NCBI GenBank assembly: GCA_049999805.1
Contig: JBNGIO010005370.1
Coordinates: 1-63,098, forward strand
Direction: 5' to 3'
From: Folioceros fuciformis
Taxonomy: Eukaryota > Anthocerotophyta > Anthocerotopsida > Anthocerotales
DNA: 63,098 nucleotides
Of the stretch, positions 1 to 10,941 are shown in pieces. Both the position numbers and the translations under genes were made by a program. Below the pieces are notes generated by a model, which saw only the letters and a program-made list of their open reading frames with translations, was not told where the DNA came from and ran no database searches. Each line of letters begins with the position of its first letter. The stretch's first letter is position 1.

Positions 1-181
1 TGGGAATGGGTTCTTATCAACCTTGTTAAGGACCGGAACTAGTTAAAAAAATGCTAAGTATTTTCGGACTCTTGTGGATAGAAATGTGATAACAAATGTT
101 TCGTATATTCTGTATGTGGTGTTTTGTGATTTTTGGAGATTTAAATATGTGATATAATATTTTATTGTAATCTATGGATCC

Positions 182-207
182 TTTAGGGTTTAGGGATAGG
201 GTTTAGG
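182..207. promoter_or_regulatory. Telomere-type TTTAGGG run upstream of eL39
   Basis: Three near-perfect TTTAGGG units lie about 380 bp upstream of the eL39 start codon. Teloboxes of this kind are known in promoters of plant ribosomal protein genes, so a promoter role is likely. A degenerate interstitial telomere repeat is the alternative. Confidence 0.5.
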
Positions 208-470
208 TGTCAGCTCTCCGACAGGCCGAGATCGCGAAGATGGCGACCATGGCCAGACTTCCGGAGCTCCAGCCTATCGCGTCCACTGGAGGAAGAGCAG
301 GAGTTATGTATTAGATGGTTTCCGGGTTCTTCGTTCTCACCAATCAGGGACTAGGGTTTGCCTTGCTGACCATATACAGTACGTGGAAATGTTGCCAAAG
401 AAAGGTTAGATACAGACATATCCGGGGAGGCAAGCCCTAGCCAGTGATTGATGGTTAGGGAAAAAGGCGT

Positions 471-478
471 AAACCCTA
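471..478. promoter_or_regulatory. Telobox AAACCCTA
   Basis: An exact AAACCCTA telobox lies 104 bp before the eL39 start codon. Related GGTTAGGG and ACTAGGGTTT motifs are nearby (about 452 and 350). In land plants this element marks promoters of translation-machinery genes, which fits the adjacent gene. Confidence 0.5.
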
Positions 479-581
479 TCAGCTGATATTGGAGAGGACT
501 CTGCACTGAGGGTTCTTTCGCACGCTCGTTTCCCTGCGATCTCGTTGTTGCGTTCCTGGCGAGCAGGCGTAGTGAGCCACC

Positions 582-1260
582 ATGGTATGCTCGCGCACTT
601 CGGCGTGTGTTTGTGGTTTCTGATGGTTGTTCTGCTGTCGTTTGCTGTAGCACGCCTGTTGTTTGACGGCAGGTGCTGAGCGTGATGGGGTGGGCGTTTG
701 ATGGTGCTTTGTGTGGTTGGAGTCCTGACGCACGTCCTTGCTGTGCAGCCTTCCCAAAAGACGTTCCGCATCAAGAAGAAGCTGGCCAAGAAGATGAAAC
801 AGAACAGGCCTATACCTCACTGGATCCGCATGAGGACGGATAATACGATTAGGTAGTGTGTCTACTCCTGCTTCCCTTGTCATGGCGTAGAGGAGGCGGT
901 AGCCCATCCTGTTCTGCTTGTCACTTATTCTAGGGCGTGTGCTCGTGGATGCTGTTGTGACAGTCGTAGGCACAAGTCTGGGGTTTGTGTGTTGTGTGCA
1001 CCAGAGGGCTTTGCGCAGGCGCTGATTGTTAGGGTTTCTCGTGTCTTGGCCTATGTGGAAATTGGTAGGGTTGTTCGAGTCATTTGTTTTCCTCGTGAGC
1101 CTGGTTCCTGTTGTCTTCTCTACGTGTGTCGCGCAGCTGCCCCTCTTGGGTTTTGATCACGACTTTGGCGTCTGATCTCTCGTAAGTTGAAACTTGGACT
1201 TGTGGCTACAGGTACAATGCCAAGAGGAGGCACTGGAGGAGAACCAAGCTTGGTCTGTAG
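582..1260 (+). CDS. RPL39: 60S ribosomal protein eL39 (three exons)
   Basis: Small basic protein of the cytosolic large ribosomal subunit, sited at the peptide exit tunnel. Exons are 582-584 (the ATG alone), 749-852 and 1212-1260, joined by GT-AG introns of 164 and 359 bp. The spliced product has 51 residues, the usual family length. It begins [16 protein letters not shown], continues through [28 protein letters not shown] and ends KLGL, matching plant eL39 almost throughout. The first intron falls directly after the initiator codon, within a CCACCATG context, so ORF calling alone misses this gene. Telobox motifs upstream suggest co-regulation with other ribosomal protein genes. Identification is secure. 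Confidence 0.95.
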
Positions 1261-2374
1261 GCCAAGAGCCATGTAATAGGAACATGGCGCCCGAGAGTCG
1301 TATTCCAGCAGGGATGTCCCTGCAAAGCGGAATAGTTTTGTCCTGTGTGATTTAACGAGTGGTCTCCGACACTGAAACATTGTTTATCGTCTGGAAGGAT
1401 ACTTCCATGCCTAGCTCAATTGTTGCTTCATGAATGATACAATCTGACGGCTTCTTTTCATGTAGAGTCAATTGGTTCGAAGCTGAGCGAACCTGCGGAG
1501 GTTGCCTGTGCGTGTTGGTAACATCGTCTTACACTTACGTCACGCTTTCAGTCTGCCGGTGTGGCCCTTGTCCCTCATCAAACGACACTCCTTTTGATTT
1601 GCAAGCGTTATTAGCCGGACGTTGCAAACGTACGCTTCAGTGCGGCGTGGCAGAGAGCGTGGGGATGCGTCAGTGCACTGCTCCCTACGCGGATGAAGCG
1701 TACAGTCGGGTTGCTCCAGTGCACGGCACGCAGTACTGCATATTATCGCTTGGTGGATGCGTTTCACGTGGGACGTGACCCCGCGCTTACGTGACGATGA
1801 ACCTGCCCTTTAGGCCTCGATGCGATGCATGCAGCGTGCTCAGAAGAGAAAGGGGCCCGGCTTCAGGGCTGGTGGCGATGGCGGCTTCCAGAGGTGATGA
1901 ATCCGCAGCAGCTCGTACGGGCGGTGCCGACATGCGCAGTTATGTTGAAGGTGCGGGTTGGTGGAGTATGGTGGCGGGCACCACTCGCCACTTACTGCAC
2001 GGGCCTTGGCCATCACGCGCGCCTGCTAGCTGCACTACTGTCCACGAGCGGGAGCACGCCGGGCGGCAGCGGCGACAGCCAGGACTGGAAGAGAAAATGG
2101 TGCAGCCGGAAGGATTGCTGGCCAGTTTGTGATTTGCTGACCAGTTGTGACTTACAGGTAACCTTTTCGGACAATCTTCTAGTTCATACATGCTGTTTCA
2201 AAGTCCAGTCGGACTGCGTGTTGTGTGCGTCAGTTGGAAGAGCAGTCTGCGTCAAGTTGCAAGAACTTCAAGATATAGCCACGAGGGGAATTGAAATCGG
2301 AGACTTCTGTCATTTCTGACTGTGATCGATGCAGGGAAGGAAGGCAAATCCCTGTTTGAGGAGGAAGAGACCGG
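1261..2374. other. Intergenic, no supported gene
   Basis: This holds the 3' region of eL39 and the 5' region of the next F-box gene. Open frames of up to 164 codons occur on both strands but have no recognisable domain, and they are cysteine- and tryptophan-rich in a way typical of random GC-rich sequence. Confidence 0.5.
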
Positions 2375-3712
2375 ATGGAAGAACAGATCCAGGAGTGGCC
2401 ACCTTACCTGCTGCTGCACACGCTGGTTGGAGGCTTCGAAGGGAGGCTATGCTCCGGGAGCCTCCGCATGGACGCCGCGCTGTGGAGGAAGCTGCCGGAA
2501 GGAGTGTTGGATCGGGTGTTGCTCCTGCTGCCGCCTCTTAGCAAGTTCCGGTTCCGGTGCGTGTCCAAGAGATGGCGAACTCTTCTCTCCTCTCCGGACG
2601 TCCTGCTTGCCAAGACTGGGAGTAGGTTGGGGGGCTCTTTTCCACACATATGCGCGGTGGAGGTGCGGTGGCCGATCCACCATCCGCAGCATCCTCTGCT
2701 GCAGCGGGAGCAGCAGGTGGTAGAAATGGCGAGCTCCTCCGGCAGGAATGTGGTGCATCATATGGATCTCTCCTTCCTGCCGACCAAGTTCGGCAGCAGT
2801 TCCGGGAGGCGGCCGTACGTGAAGTCGCATGACGGGCTCGTGTGCGTCGTGGCCGGCTCTCCGAACGAGGCCTTCCTGCACGAAGTGGCCATCTGCGTGC
2901 TTAATCCAATGAACAGGACGTGGAGGGAGTTGCCACAGATCACACTGGCGGATGGCATGTTACCGCAAGGCCGGGGCTGGTTGCTGCATCTTGTGGCAGG
3001 GCGAGCGGGTGCAGGGGACAAGGCCACCTTCAAGGTGGTGTTCGTCTCCGACTGGGACTCCGTCCACAGGGTGTCCACTGCCGGGGTCTTCTCCTCTGAT
3101 CACAACTCGTGGAGTGTGACGACCATTGCGTGGGTGCACCGGCGCCCCGGCGACATCCCCAACATCTCCTTCTGCGACGAGGTCCTGTACAGCTTGGGGG
3201 CCGGGGAGAGGCTGACGCTGTACAGCATCGACGGGAACAGGGTCACGCTGCAGTCCGCGTCCCACCCGTCTGCTACTGCACCGCTGCAGAACCTTCGCCT
3301 GGTGAAGCACGGGCAGGACCTGTATGCTGTCGTGCTTTCCTTCTGTGTGTGGGAGTTCTCGCAGATGTCATGTGCGATCTGGAAGCTGGAGCAGCAAGGG
3401 ATGGGCTGGGACAAGGTTGCAATTCTGCTCAACGAGGGGGAAAGGCTCTACGAAATAGAGATATCCGTAGGTGCTCGCGGCCACGATACTTGTGCGGTGC
3501 TCAACAGTGTTAGTGTGGTGGATGACCACATTTGCGTCTTCTTCATAATTAGGAGGACTCTCTCAGACGATCTCAGGGAACCTCCGAAGCTTATTTGTTT
3601 CCGCATCCTGGACCCCCTGCAGGTTGCTCTCGACATCGATGAGGCTGTAGTTGCCTCACTTCGAGATGTCCCCATCCAGTTGTTCACACCCAGATGTGAT
3701 CTCTTTGTATGA
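2375..3712 (+). CDS. F-box protein, kelch/galactose-oxidase-like type
   Basis: A 445-codon single-exon frame. An F-box lies at residues 36-75 (LWRKLPEGVLDRVLLLLPPL followed by FRFRCVSKRWRTLL). The remainder has the spacing of plant F-box proteins with a degenerate kelch or F-box-associated propeller: NPMNRTWRELP near 175-185, DHNSWSV near 240, and repeated hydrophobic strand-like segments. By family knowledge the F-box binds SKP1 in an SCF ubiquitin ligase and the C-terminal part recruits the substrate; the substrate is unknown here. The first ATG (2375) adds 31 poorly conserved residues, and the ATG at 2468, just before the F-box, is an equally plausible start. No frameshift is seen. Confidence 0.8.
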   Translation: MEEQIQEWPPYLLLHTLVGGFEGRLCSGSLRMDAALWRKLPEGVLDRVLLLLPPLSKFRFRCVSKRWRTLLSSPDVLLAKTGSRLGGSFPHICAVEVRWPIHHPQHPLLQREQQVVEMASSSGRNVVHHMDLSFLPTKFGSSSGRRPYVKSHDGLVCVVAGSPNEAFLHEVAICVLNPMNRTWRELPQITLADGMLPQGRGWLLHLVAGRAGAGDKATFKVVFVSDWDSVHRVSTAGVFSSDHNSWSVTTIAWVHRRPGDIPNISFCDEVLYSLGAGERLTLYSIDGNRVTLQSASHPSATAPLQNLRLVKHGQDLYAVVLSFCVWEFSQMSCAIWKLEQQGMGWDKVAILLNEGERLYEIEISVGARGHDTCAVLNSVSVVDDHICVFFIIRRTLSDDLREPPKLICFRILDPLQVALDIDEAVVASLRDVPIQLFTPRCDLFV

Positions 3713-4346
3713 GGGGCCCGAGCCCTCCGTGAAGAAAGGAGCAGCCACAGCTAGTCCAGACTCGGGCATGCGGGTTCTGCTGTGCTGATCACTGCCAGTC
3801 CCAGACGCTAATTATAAAGTGAGCAGCTCGCATACAGTATATGACACATGTCGTTCTGACAAGCAAAGACTGGGCACCATCTTGGTGTGTCATTTATGCA
3901 ATCCTGTCCAGACTCCGGCAAACGCACGCGCCGTTCTACTTGCGTGCCGCTTGCTTTATCAGACGTCATCCAGGTACAGGAGACAGCCTGACAGGAACCG
4001 AAATTCGAGGAAGCATTTTGAAACGCATGCGTTTTTGCAACTACGACAGCCGGTAGCCAATCGACTTATGCCGATGAACACTACAAGCTTGTACGATATT
4101 CCATTTGCAATTCAATGTGCATGTGTCCGCATCCAATTTCGATTCTGTTCGAGAATGAAGAAAATGGCAGCCACCAATGCCCTATCGAAGCAGGGCACTT
4201 CGTGGCAATTCCTGCATCTAACTGGGACATAGAAAATTGTTTTCCCAGCAGCTGAAGACGAAGCCTTTGCTTGCTGGGTGCAACTGCCACCACTATTATA
4301 TGCTCCTATGACGTAGTGTATGCGGAAGAACGAATGGGCATCCTCC
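3713..4346. other. Intergenic between convergent F-box genes
   Basis: This presumably holds the 3' untranslated regions and terminators of two converging F-box genes. No coding potential with recognisable features was seen. Confidence 0.5.
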
Positions 4347-5839
4347 CTAGATGGATGAGTCTAGTCCAGGTTCCACGAACAGGCCCCTGATCGAGAACCG
4401 TTGCGAGTAGAAGCTGAGAGGACAGCAAGGAAGCCATCGCCAGGCAGCAGGGGTCCTGGAGAGGTCACAGACCACCACCTGGCACACATTTGAATCAAGA
4501 ATGAGGAACCTGTTCCAACAGGCCGTGGGTCCACCATCCCACCTGCATCTCGATTGGGTAAGAATAGAATTTAGGACTTGTAGCAAAACCTCACCTGGGT
4601 GTGCGAGTCTATGAAGAAGTAGACCAGCCCTTTCTTTCCAGCACACTTCACATCTGCGGGGGCCTTCTCCTTGAAGAACTTTTTGAAGAAGCTGTCTGGC
4701 ATGCAGGTTATCTCTACCCACTGACTGCCCCTGCACAGCTCCCACAGCACAATCTTGTTGCACGTCCGGAGACTGCCCAGCCCTCCAGCCAGCACCAGCC
4801 GGCCCTCGCGCTGGAGGAGGAAGGATGCGGACATGTGATCCGGCTGCGGCAGCTGGAGCTCCGACCATTCACCCAGCTGCAGAGAGTAGGCCATGATGTT
4901 GCAGGGACGGGAGGAAGTGAGGCAGTACAGGGTGCTGCCGCAGGACACCGTCTTGGAGGTCCATACTGTGACCTTGATAGTGTAGTCCCGAGGCAGGTTC
5001 CCCGTGATGCTCCAAGAATCTGTGCTCGAGTCGTAGACTTCGGTGGTGCACTCGTAGTCTGTGTATGTGTTGCTGCCCGCTGCTGCCGATGCCCCTCCTG
5101 CTACCACTATCTTGAAGCTCCCGGAGGCGGCATCCTGGACTGCACCCACCATGCAGTTGAACCGCTTCCGGATCATGCAGGGCAATTCCCGCCATGTCCC
5201 GGTGAAGGGGTTGCAGATGCACAGGATGCCCACCTTCCTCTGCCCTCCCCGAATTAGCAGGCACCCTCCCACTGCGGTGACAGGGAATCGCATATAGGGA
5301 GGCAGGAAGTTGAGAGGGACGGAGTACCACCTGTTGCGGGTGGGGTTGTATGCGCACGAGTTCTCCGGGCAGTTGAAGGCGGAGCAGAGGAAGAGCCAGG
5401 GGAGCTCCCGGGACGGCACACAGGAAAAGCTTTCCAGAAAGCTGGAGGACTGGATTACAGATCTCCAACCCTTGCACACAGTCCGGAAGCGGAGCAGGCT
5501 TGAAACTGGAAGGTGTATCAGGATCTTGGCCACCAGCTCCGGTGGAAGATGGCTCCAAATTCCCGCCTCCATCTCCACCTGTTCTTGGAAAATTTCTGGG
5601 CTCTTCATGATGCTGCCAACCTGCAAGCTGAACGTGAGCTTCACCAAATGGCTAGAGGGAGCCGTGTCCAGTGCAGTGGTCATGTCCGCTTGGGTCGCTG
5701 ATGACCTCCTCGCCGAGCTGCTCCTGCTCTTGCAGGATGTTGGTGAGGAAACGCTTTTGCAGAGCTGATGCTGCTTCCTGTACAGCATCACCCGCATCTT
5801 TTCCACCGGCGAAACATTTCTCCGGTGCTGGCTGCTCAT
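4347..5839 (-). CDS. F-box/kelch-like protein (two exons)
   Basis: Exons are 4595-5839 and 4347-4478, with a 116-bp GT-AG intron (CAG|GTGAGG ... GCCAG|GTGG), giving 458 residues. The F-box is at 95-135 (IWSHLPPELVAKILIHLPVS, then LLRFRTVCKGWRSVI). A galactose-oxidase/kelch-like propeller follows, with NPFTGTWRELP, TTEVYDSSTDSWSI and GGLGSLRTCNKIVLWEL. The spliced C-terminus VVVCDLSRTPAAWRWLPCCP restores the tail typical of this plant family (relatives of Arabidopsis LCR/HWS-type F-box proteins), which supports the intron. The protein probably acts in an SCF ubiquitin ligase. The first ~88 residues are Ser/Lys-rich and poorly conserved, so a downstream start near residue 79 or 90 is possible. 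Translation without the intron would end in VRFCYKS instead. Confidence 0.85.
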
Positions 5840-6968
5840 CGTTCTGCGCTACTCCCAGCACCGCCTGCATCTCTTCTGTCAAGCCAACATCTCAAACCCG
5901 TCAACAAAGCTCTAACACAGAGGTCAGCTCCTAGAGGACGCAAGCCACTAACCAGCACCTTCAACAAATTCCACAGCCTGCTCGGAGATTGATGCATTCC
6001 TGCCACGCAAAATCTTCAGCTCCAGCGCTCACGGTCACCTCCAACCAATTAAAACCGGCTTCAGCTCGAAACGAGAATTTTTGGGGGCACCGCCGGGCCA
6101 GCCAACGGGATCAACGCCGCAGCCAGTTGAAATTCTACAGGCTCCAGGAAAAAGGGGAGTGTGGCTGGCAGCTATGGGAAAAAGGATCGCTATTTGCTCA
6201 TTTACTTACAGAAGTCTAAACGCTTGAAAACAGTTGCTGCCAGAGCTGGGAGAGTGTACCGGCCGCCACCTGGCTCTCGGGGGTCGAAAAACGGAGCGCC
6301 AGGACAGTCAGGCCTGTAGCCCAGCCAATACCTACGCGTCGTGGATCCCAGCCATTTCAAGAAGCGCCTACTGGGACAGACAGACGTTGTGGAGCTTCCA
6401 GGCCCAAGAGATCTCCATCATCGTGGGCGGCAACAGCATGATGCGCGGCCACATGCAGTTTTTAACTCATAAACCACATGCTTCACGGCCATCATTTTGT
6501 CATGGCCTGCTGACGCGTGAGAACATGAGTGCCAGCCAGCATCTCCACAACACGACTTCAAGTTTCCGTTTAAGACGTGCCTGCTCCTTAAAAAGGTTGA
6601 GACATGAGTGTGAAGCGAGACACCACGACCGGAGGGACACACTCTTATTATGCAAGGTAAGATTTGTTTCACCCATCTTCCTAAACAATGCAGTCATGTC
6701 ACAGAAACAGCTACACCCGAGGTAACGACGACAGGCGTCCACGACTTCAAGTTCCGTTGGAGAAGTGGTTGTTCCTCACACAGATTGAGACGCATGTGTG
6801 AGACGATACACAATCACCACAGGGACACGCTCTTGGTACGCGGGGGTAAGATTTGTTTCACCCATCTTTGTAAGCCATTATTACATCCCGAGGTAACGTT
6901 CACGAGCCAACAACCGGGTAGACATTGTGATGGGCAGCAAATGACATTTATGCGAGCCTTTCAGGGAT
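5840..6968. other. Intergenic with a tandem duplication
   Basis: This lies upstream of the minus-strand F-box gene and downstream of the aldo-keto reductase. The only structure noted is the imperfect duplication described separately. Open frames here lack recognisable domains. Confidence 0.5.
6551..6900. repeat. Imperfect tandem duplication, two units of about 170-190 bp
   Basis: The blocks starting at 6551 and 6740 share in order: CACGACTTCAAG, a GAGAC..TGTG segment, GGGACAC..CTCTT, then GGTAAGATTTGTTTCACC, and finally CCCGAGGTAACG. The shared GTAAGATTTG looks like a splice donor, so this could be a duplicated untranslated exon or a transposon scrap. Confidence 0.6.
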
Positions 6969-8653
6969 TTAGATGGTGACGAGTTCAGGAGTGTCGGCGT
7001 GCTGGTAGGTTCTGGTCAGGAGTTCCCCTGAGTATCTTGTGCCCTTGACCTCGCTGGGGGGTACTGCTGCTGCAATCTCTTCCAGCTCGGCGTCAGTAAG
7101 CTTCACACTTAATGAACCGATGTTTTCCACCAGATTCGGAAGCCTTGAGGTTCCTGCAGCAGGAAGGTTTTTTGCTGGTAATGCTCTTTGGAAGCCATTT
7201 TGGAATACTATCGCTTCACGTCTGCTGCACCGGAGAAAGAGCAGCATAGACCAGAAAGCACATGTGTGGAACGGGCAGTGGACAGGCTTACCTGGGATGG
7301 GGACAACATCCAGTCCTTGATGAGACACCCAGGCCAGTGCAAGCTGCCCAGGGCTGCAAGCGTGTTTCTGAGCCAGAGCTGTTATGCGGGTGAAGATAGT
7401 CTTGTGGTGGTCCAGATTGTCTGGGGTAAACCTGGGGCTGCCCACCTGCGTTTCACCAGTCAGTGGGGTAAGGTTAGGGATACAGTGATCTGAACAAACC
7501 TGCTTGATTTTAGAAATCATGGGGAGTAGGTACCAGTCGTGTTTCCAGTTCCTTGAACACTTTTCCCGAGAAAAAACCTCGTCCCAATGGGCTGTATGCT
7601 ACTATCCCAATCCCCAGTTCTCTGTAGGAAGAACCAAGTGCTGGTGATGTTATCCTATGCGGAAGCAGACGAGTAAACACAACAGTAATCTGCTGGAAAG
7701 TCTCCTACCTGCAGGTGGGAATGATCTCTTCCTCAACGTCCCTGGACCACAGAGAGAGTTCAAGCTGGACAGCAGTGATAGGATGCACAGCATGCGCTCT
7801 TCTTATCGTCTTCGCACTTGCTTCAGACAGGCCAAGGTACTTCACTTTGCTTTCCTCCACAAGCTTCTTCATCTCGCCAACCTGAAGCACGACAGCTGAG
7901 TGAGTAACAAAAATCCTGCACACCCATGGATCTCTTCCAATGACCCCATTTGGCTGCGAAGAGAAGATGCCACACGGTGTGGGATGTGTTACTACCGTTA
8001 TCTCAATGGGAACACTTGTATCCACACGGTGCTGATAGTACAGATCTATGTAATCCACTCCCAGCCTCTGCAGGCTCCCTTCACATGATTTTCGAACATA
8101 CTCTGGAGAGCCTTGGACAGACATCTTGCCATCCTCCCAGGATAAGGCGAACTTTGTTGCGATCTGAAGTGTTTCCCGAGGGAAGTCCTTCAACCCCTGA
8201 ACACACATTGTCCTTCCTTTAGCAGCACGTCCAGCTTCCGACACTTGAACGGCCCCGTCCCCTACAAGTAAACACCTGCTCACCTAACCTTACCTTACCT
8301 TACCCACAAGCACCTCATTCTGGTGCTTGCCGTAGACGTCAGCCGTGTCGAAGAAGGTAATGCCTCTCTTATATGCAGCATGCAGCACAGCAATGCCCTC
8401 GTCTTCTGTCATCGGTCCTCTGTACGCTGCACACAAACTCATGCATCCAAGTCCTAATGCTGATACCTGCAGACCCAGTTGGAGAAAACAAAGACCAGAT
8501 TGTGACATTCCATATTTCGATTTCAACAGCTCCTCCGGAAGACAATGCCAAAAACCTGGACAACCAAGAGCATGCCAAGAACCCACCAACCTCGAGACCT
8601 TGTGATCCGAGGGTGCGTCGGGGAAGAGGAGGAGGTGGGGCAGAGGCAGCCAT
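6969..8653 (-). CDS. Aldo-keto reductase, plant auxin-induced/perakine-reductase type
   Basis: NADPH-dependent aldo-keto reductase with a TIM barrel. Seven exons read from the right: 8591-8653, 8299-8466, 7996-8196, 7709-7881, 7534-7621, 7292-7445 and 6969-7153, all with GT-AG introns and matching phases; the product has 343 residues. It begins [21 protein letters not shown] and continues VSALGLGCM. The catalytic tetrad is visible: Asp and Tyr in FFDTADVYG, Lys in QIATKF and His in YYQHRVD. The cofactor region includes [13 protein letters not shown] and [15 protein letters not shown]. Closest known types are the AKR13-like enzymes annotated as auxin-induced protein PCNT115 or pyridoxal/perakine reductases, so the substrate cannot be fixed. 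The least certain junction is exon 5/6 (RL|VGSPRF). Confidence 0.9.
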
Positions 8654-10064
8654 GTCGTTGCGAAAAACACTATTTCACAGCTCGCAATGGGGATCAAGAC
8701 CAGCAACAACGCCGTGCAGATCCCAGCACCCGGTCGTGGAGAGAGTCCGTTCTCATGAATATTCCTGTCCAATTTCTGACAATGTGAAAGGAGAACCGGG
8801 CAACCGACAAATTATGTACATATGCACCTTTATCACGTCTGGAAAAAATAGCCAGAACAAATCCTTTTGTTTTAAAATCCTCTTAGAACGTGAGAACGTT
8901 GAGATGGAAGTCCTGTCTACCCGGGCCATGGGGAACAACCCAACAAGGGTTCTTGTTAGCCCTCATTGTCTAAGCTAAATCCATCCATGTTTTTGAAGAC
9001 ATCGCCCTTCAAGATAAGGAAGAGTACACTTTCCTTAAGCTCGTTTTAAGCATTTCTAGATATTATATTTGCCAATACATGAAGGTGTACTCGTGTTGTA
9101 TTTGCCAATATGGGTTGCATTGACATGGATATTCATTTGTAGAAGAGATTCCTTATATGGTAAGGAGATCAAAGTACCTCATTTTTGAGAACATGGTTTG
9201 CATATGGCTTAGGTTTTGCTCAATAACTTTGACTGGCTCATCTTGCTCTTGAGATCCACTTTGGACTAACCATCTTGTAGAGCTCAAAACACCCTTTAGT
9301 AGAGCTTAAAGAGTTTTATAAGAAGGTGTGAAAGAGTGGCTAATGGGCAGAACAGGACTAAGTGCCTTTGGAAGCTTGTCAACAATTTTCAAAAATAGAC
9401 TTGTGATCCAAACTTTGGCACTCCATGGCATTTGATACAAGCAGTTTTTAGCAAAGGCAAAAGGAAAATCCTTGTAGAACTTGAAGTGCGTACTTGAACT
9501 TGAAGTCCTTCAATGTGCGTAGTTGGGAAATGCAATGGTTGAAGCATAGCTAAATCCTAAAGTTAACAAGAAACAAATAATAAATCATGCACCATTAATG
9601 GTTCGGTTCACATCCTATTACACCTTAGTCTAGTGCACGTCTCGTTATGCCTTAGTACAGTGCCCACTATACATTGAACTTTTGGGGAAGGGGGCGAATG
9701 TGATGAGACTAATTGATTTAAATAGTTGAGTCAGCTAGTATTTGTGAGGTTCCATCATGCACGAAAATTGTGCTTTATTTTTAATATATTTTTATAATAT
9801 GAATTCTTATCATATATGATATTAAGAAACATATTTTATGATTTTTTAGAATGCAAAAATTATTTTAATAAATATTTTTTAACCTTTTTAGAAATATAGC
9901 TGTTCATGGGCATAAAGGGGAGTTGAAAACCATGCTACGCCTAAACTTCAGCTTGTTCATCCTCACGACCCAGCACAGCGCTTGGAGCAGCGCTTAGACG
10001 TTGAGCACGCTTCCTCACGCTCAGGAGGACAAGGACCAGCTCTACGCCAACACCAGGCACAGCC
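8654..10064. other. AT-rich gene-poor region
   Basis: From about 8980 to 9900 the composition becomes markedly AT-rich and no long open frame exists on either strand. Near 9685-9700 a purine tract (GGGGAAGGGGGCGAA) precedes TGTGATGAG, which resembles a retrotransposon polypurine tract and LTR start, but no matching second LTR was found. Confidence 0.4.
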
Positions 10065-10172
10065 GCAGTCCATGCCAGGACAGAGATTTTCAGCCCATTC
10101 GCAGTCCATGCCAGGACAGAGATTTTCAGCCCATTCGCAGTCCATGCCAGAACAGAGATTGCCAGCCCATTG
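10065..10172. repeat. 36-bp tandem repeat, three copies
   Basis: Three copies starting at 10065, 10101 and 10137. The unit contains GCAGTCCATGCCAGGACAG and GATTTTCAGCCCATTC. The first two copies are nearly identical and the third has a few changes. No gene function is evident. Confidence 0.9.
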
Positions 10173-10217
10173 TCGCCAAGCTTTCACATTGTCGCCAAGC
10201 TTTCACATTGTCGCCAA
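10171..10217. repeat. 19-bp tandem repeat, about 2.5 copies
   Basis: TGTCGCCAAGCTTTCACAT is repeated at 10171 and 10190, with a partial third copy at 10209. It directly abuts the 36-bp array. Confidence 0.85.
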
Positions 10218-10941
10218 TCTGTGAAAGCTGCTGACCCATCTTAAGTTCAACGCGGGTATTAGTTGTCTTTCCTTGTATAACTGAAATTAGACGACCGGTT
10301 GCTGCCCACTCTTTAGAAGAAATTAGAAGCTGCCCATTGTTTCCCATTCCTTTCAACGTTGTTGTTGTTTAAACCTTGTGTTGGACGAAAAGTTTGGGAA
10401 AGGAATGGACGGAAAGTTTCCCACTATCTCTGCAAATGCTTCCTCGGTTTCAATCAAGACACGGGAGCTCCCTTCAGAGACAATGGAGCATTGAAGAGAC
10501 ACAAGAGCATGCTGTGGATGCAGCTCCTCCGGACTCTGCAACATGCAAACATCATTAAGAAACCACTGCAGTAGGAGAGATATGCCTTCAAGTCTTTTCA
10601 AGGCTCGGCGTCTCCCCAATCTGGCTGTTGGAGAGTGGTTGAACACCTCATTAACCTTTCCGGTCTAATGGCTCCACCTCTCAACAACTAGGTGTATTAC
10701 CGAATCAAGAACACACAAAAAAAACTACAGACTAAGTTATCACTGTTGTCCATGCTTCCTTGAGCAGACACGCGAGACATCCTAGATATTTACAAGGTCT
10801 GCAGACTTCTGTTGATGTGCTGTTCTTTCGGACTGTTAATCGTTTTGGCATTTTGCTTGTTGACCACCGGGACGCTTTTGCTGCAGAAGCATGCTACCTA
10901 CCTTCTTGCCACATTTCTTGTGAACGAAGGTAAGGAATCCA

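Noticed and set aside
1434-2319. Open frames of 83-164 codons upstream of the first F-box gene
   Set aside because: No recognisable domain, and Cys/Trp-rich random-like composition. The F-box frame has its own start.
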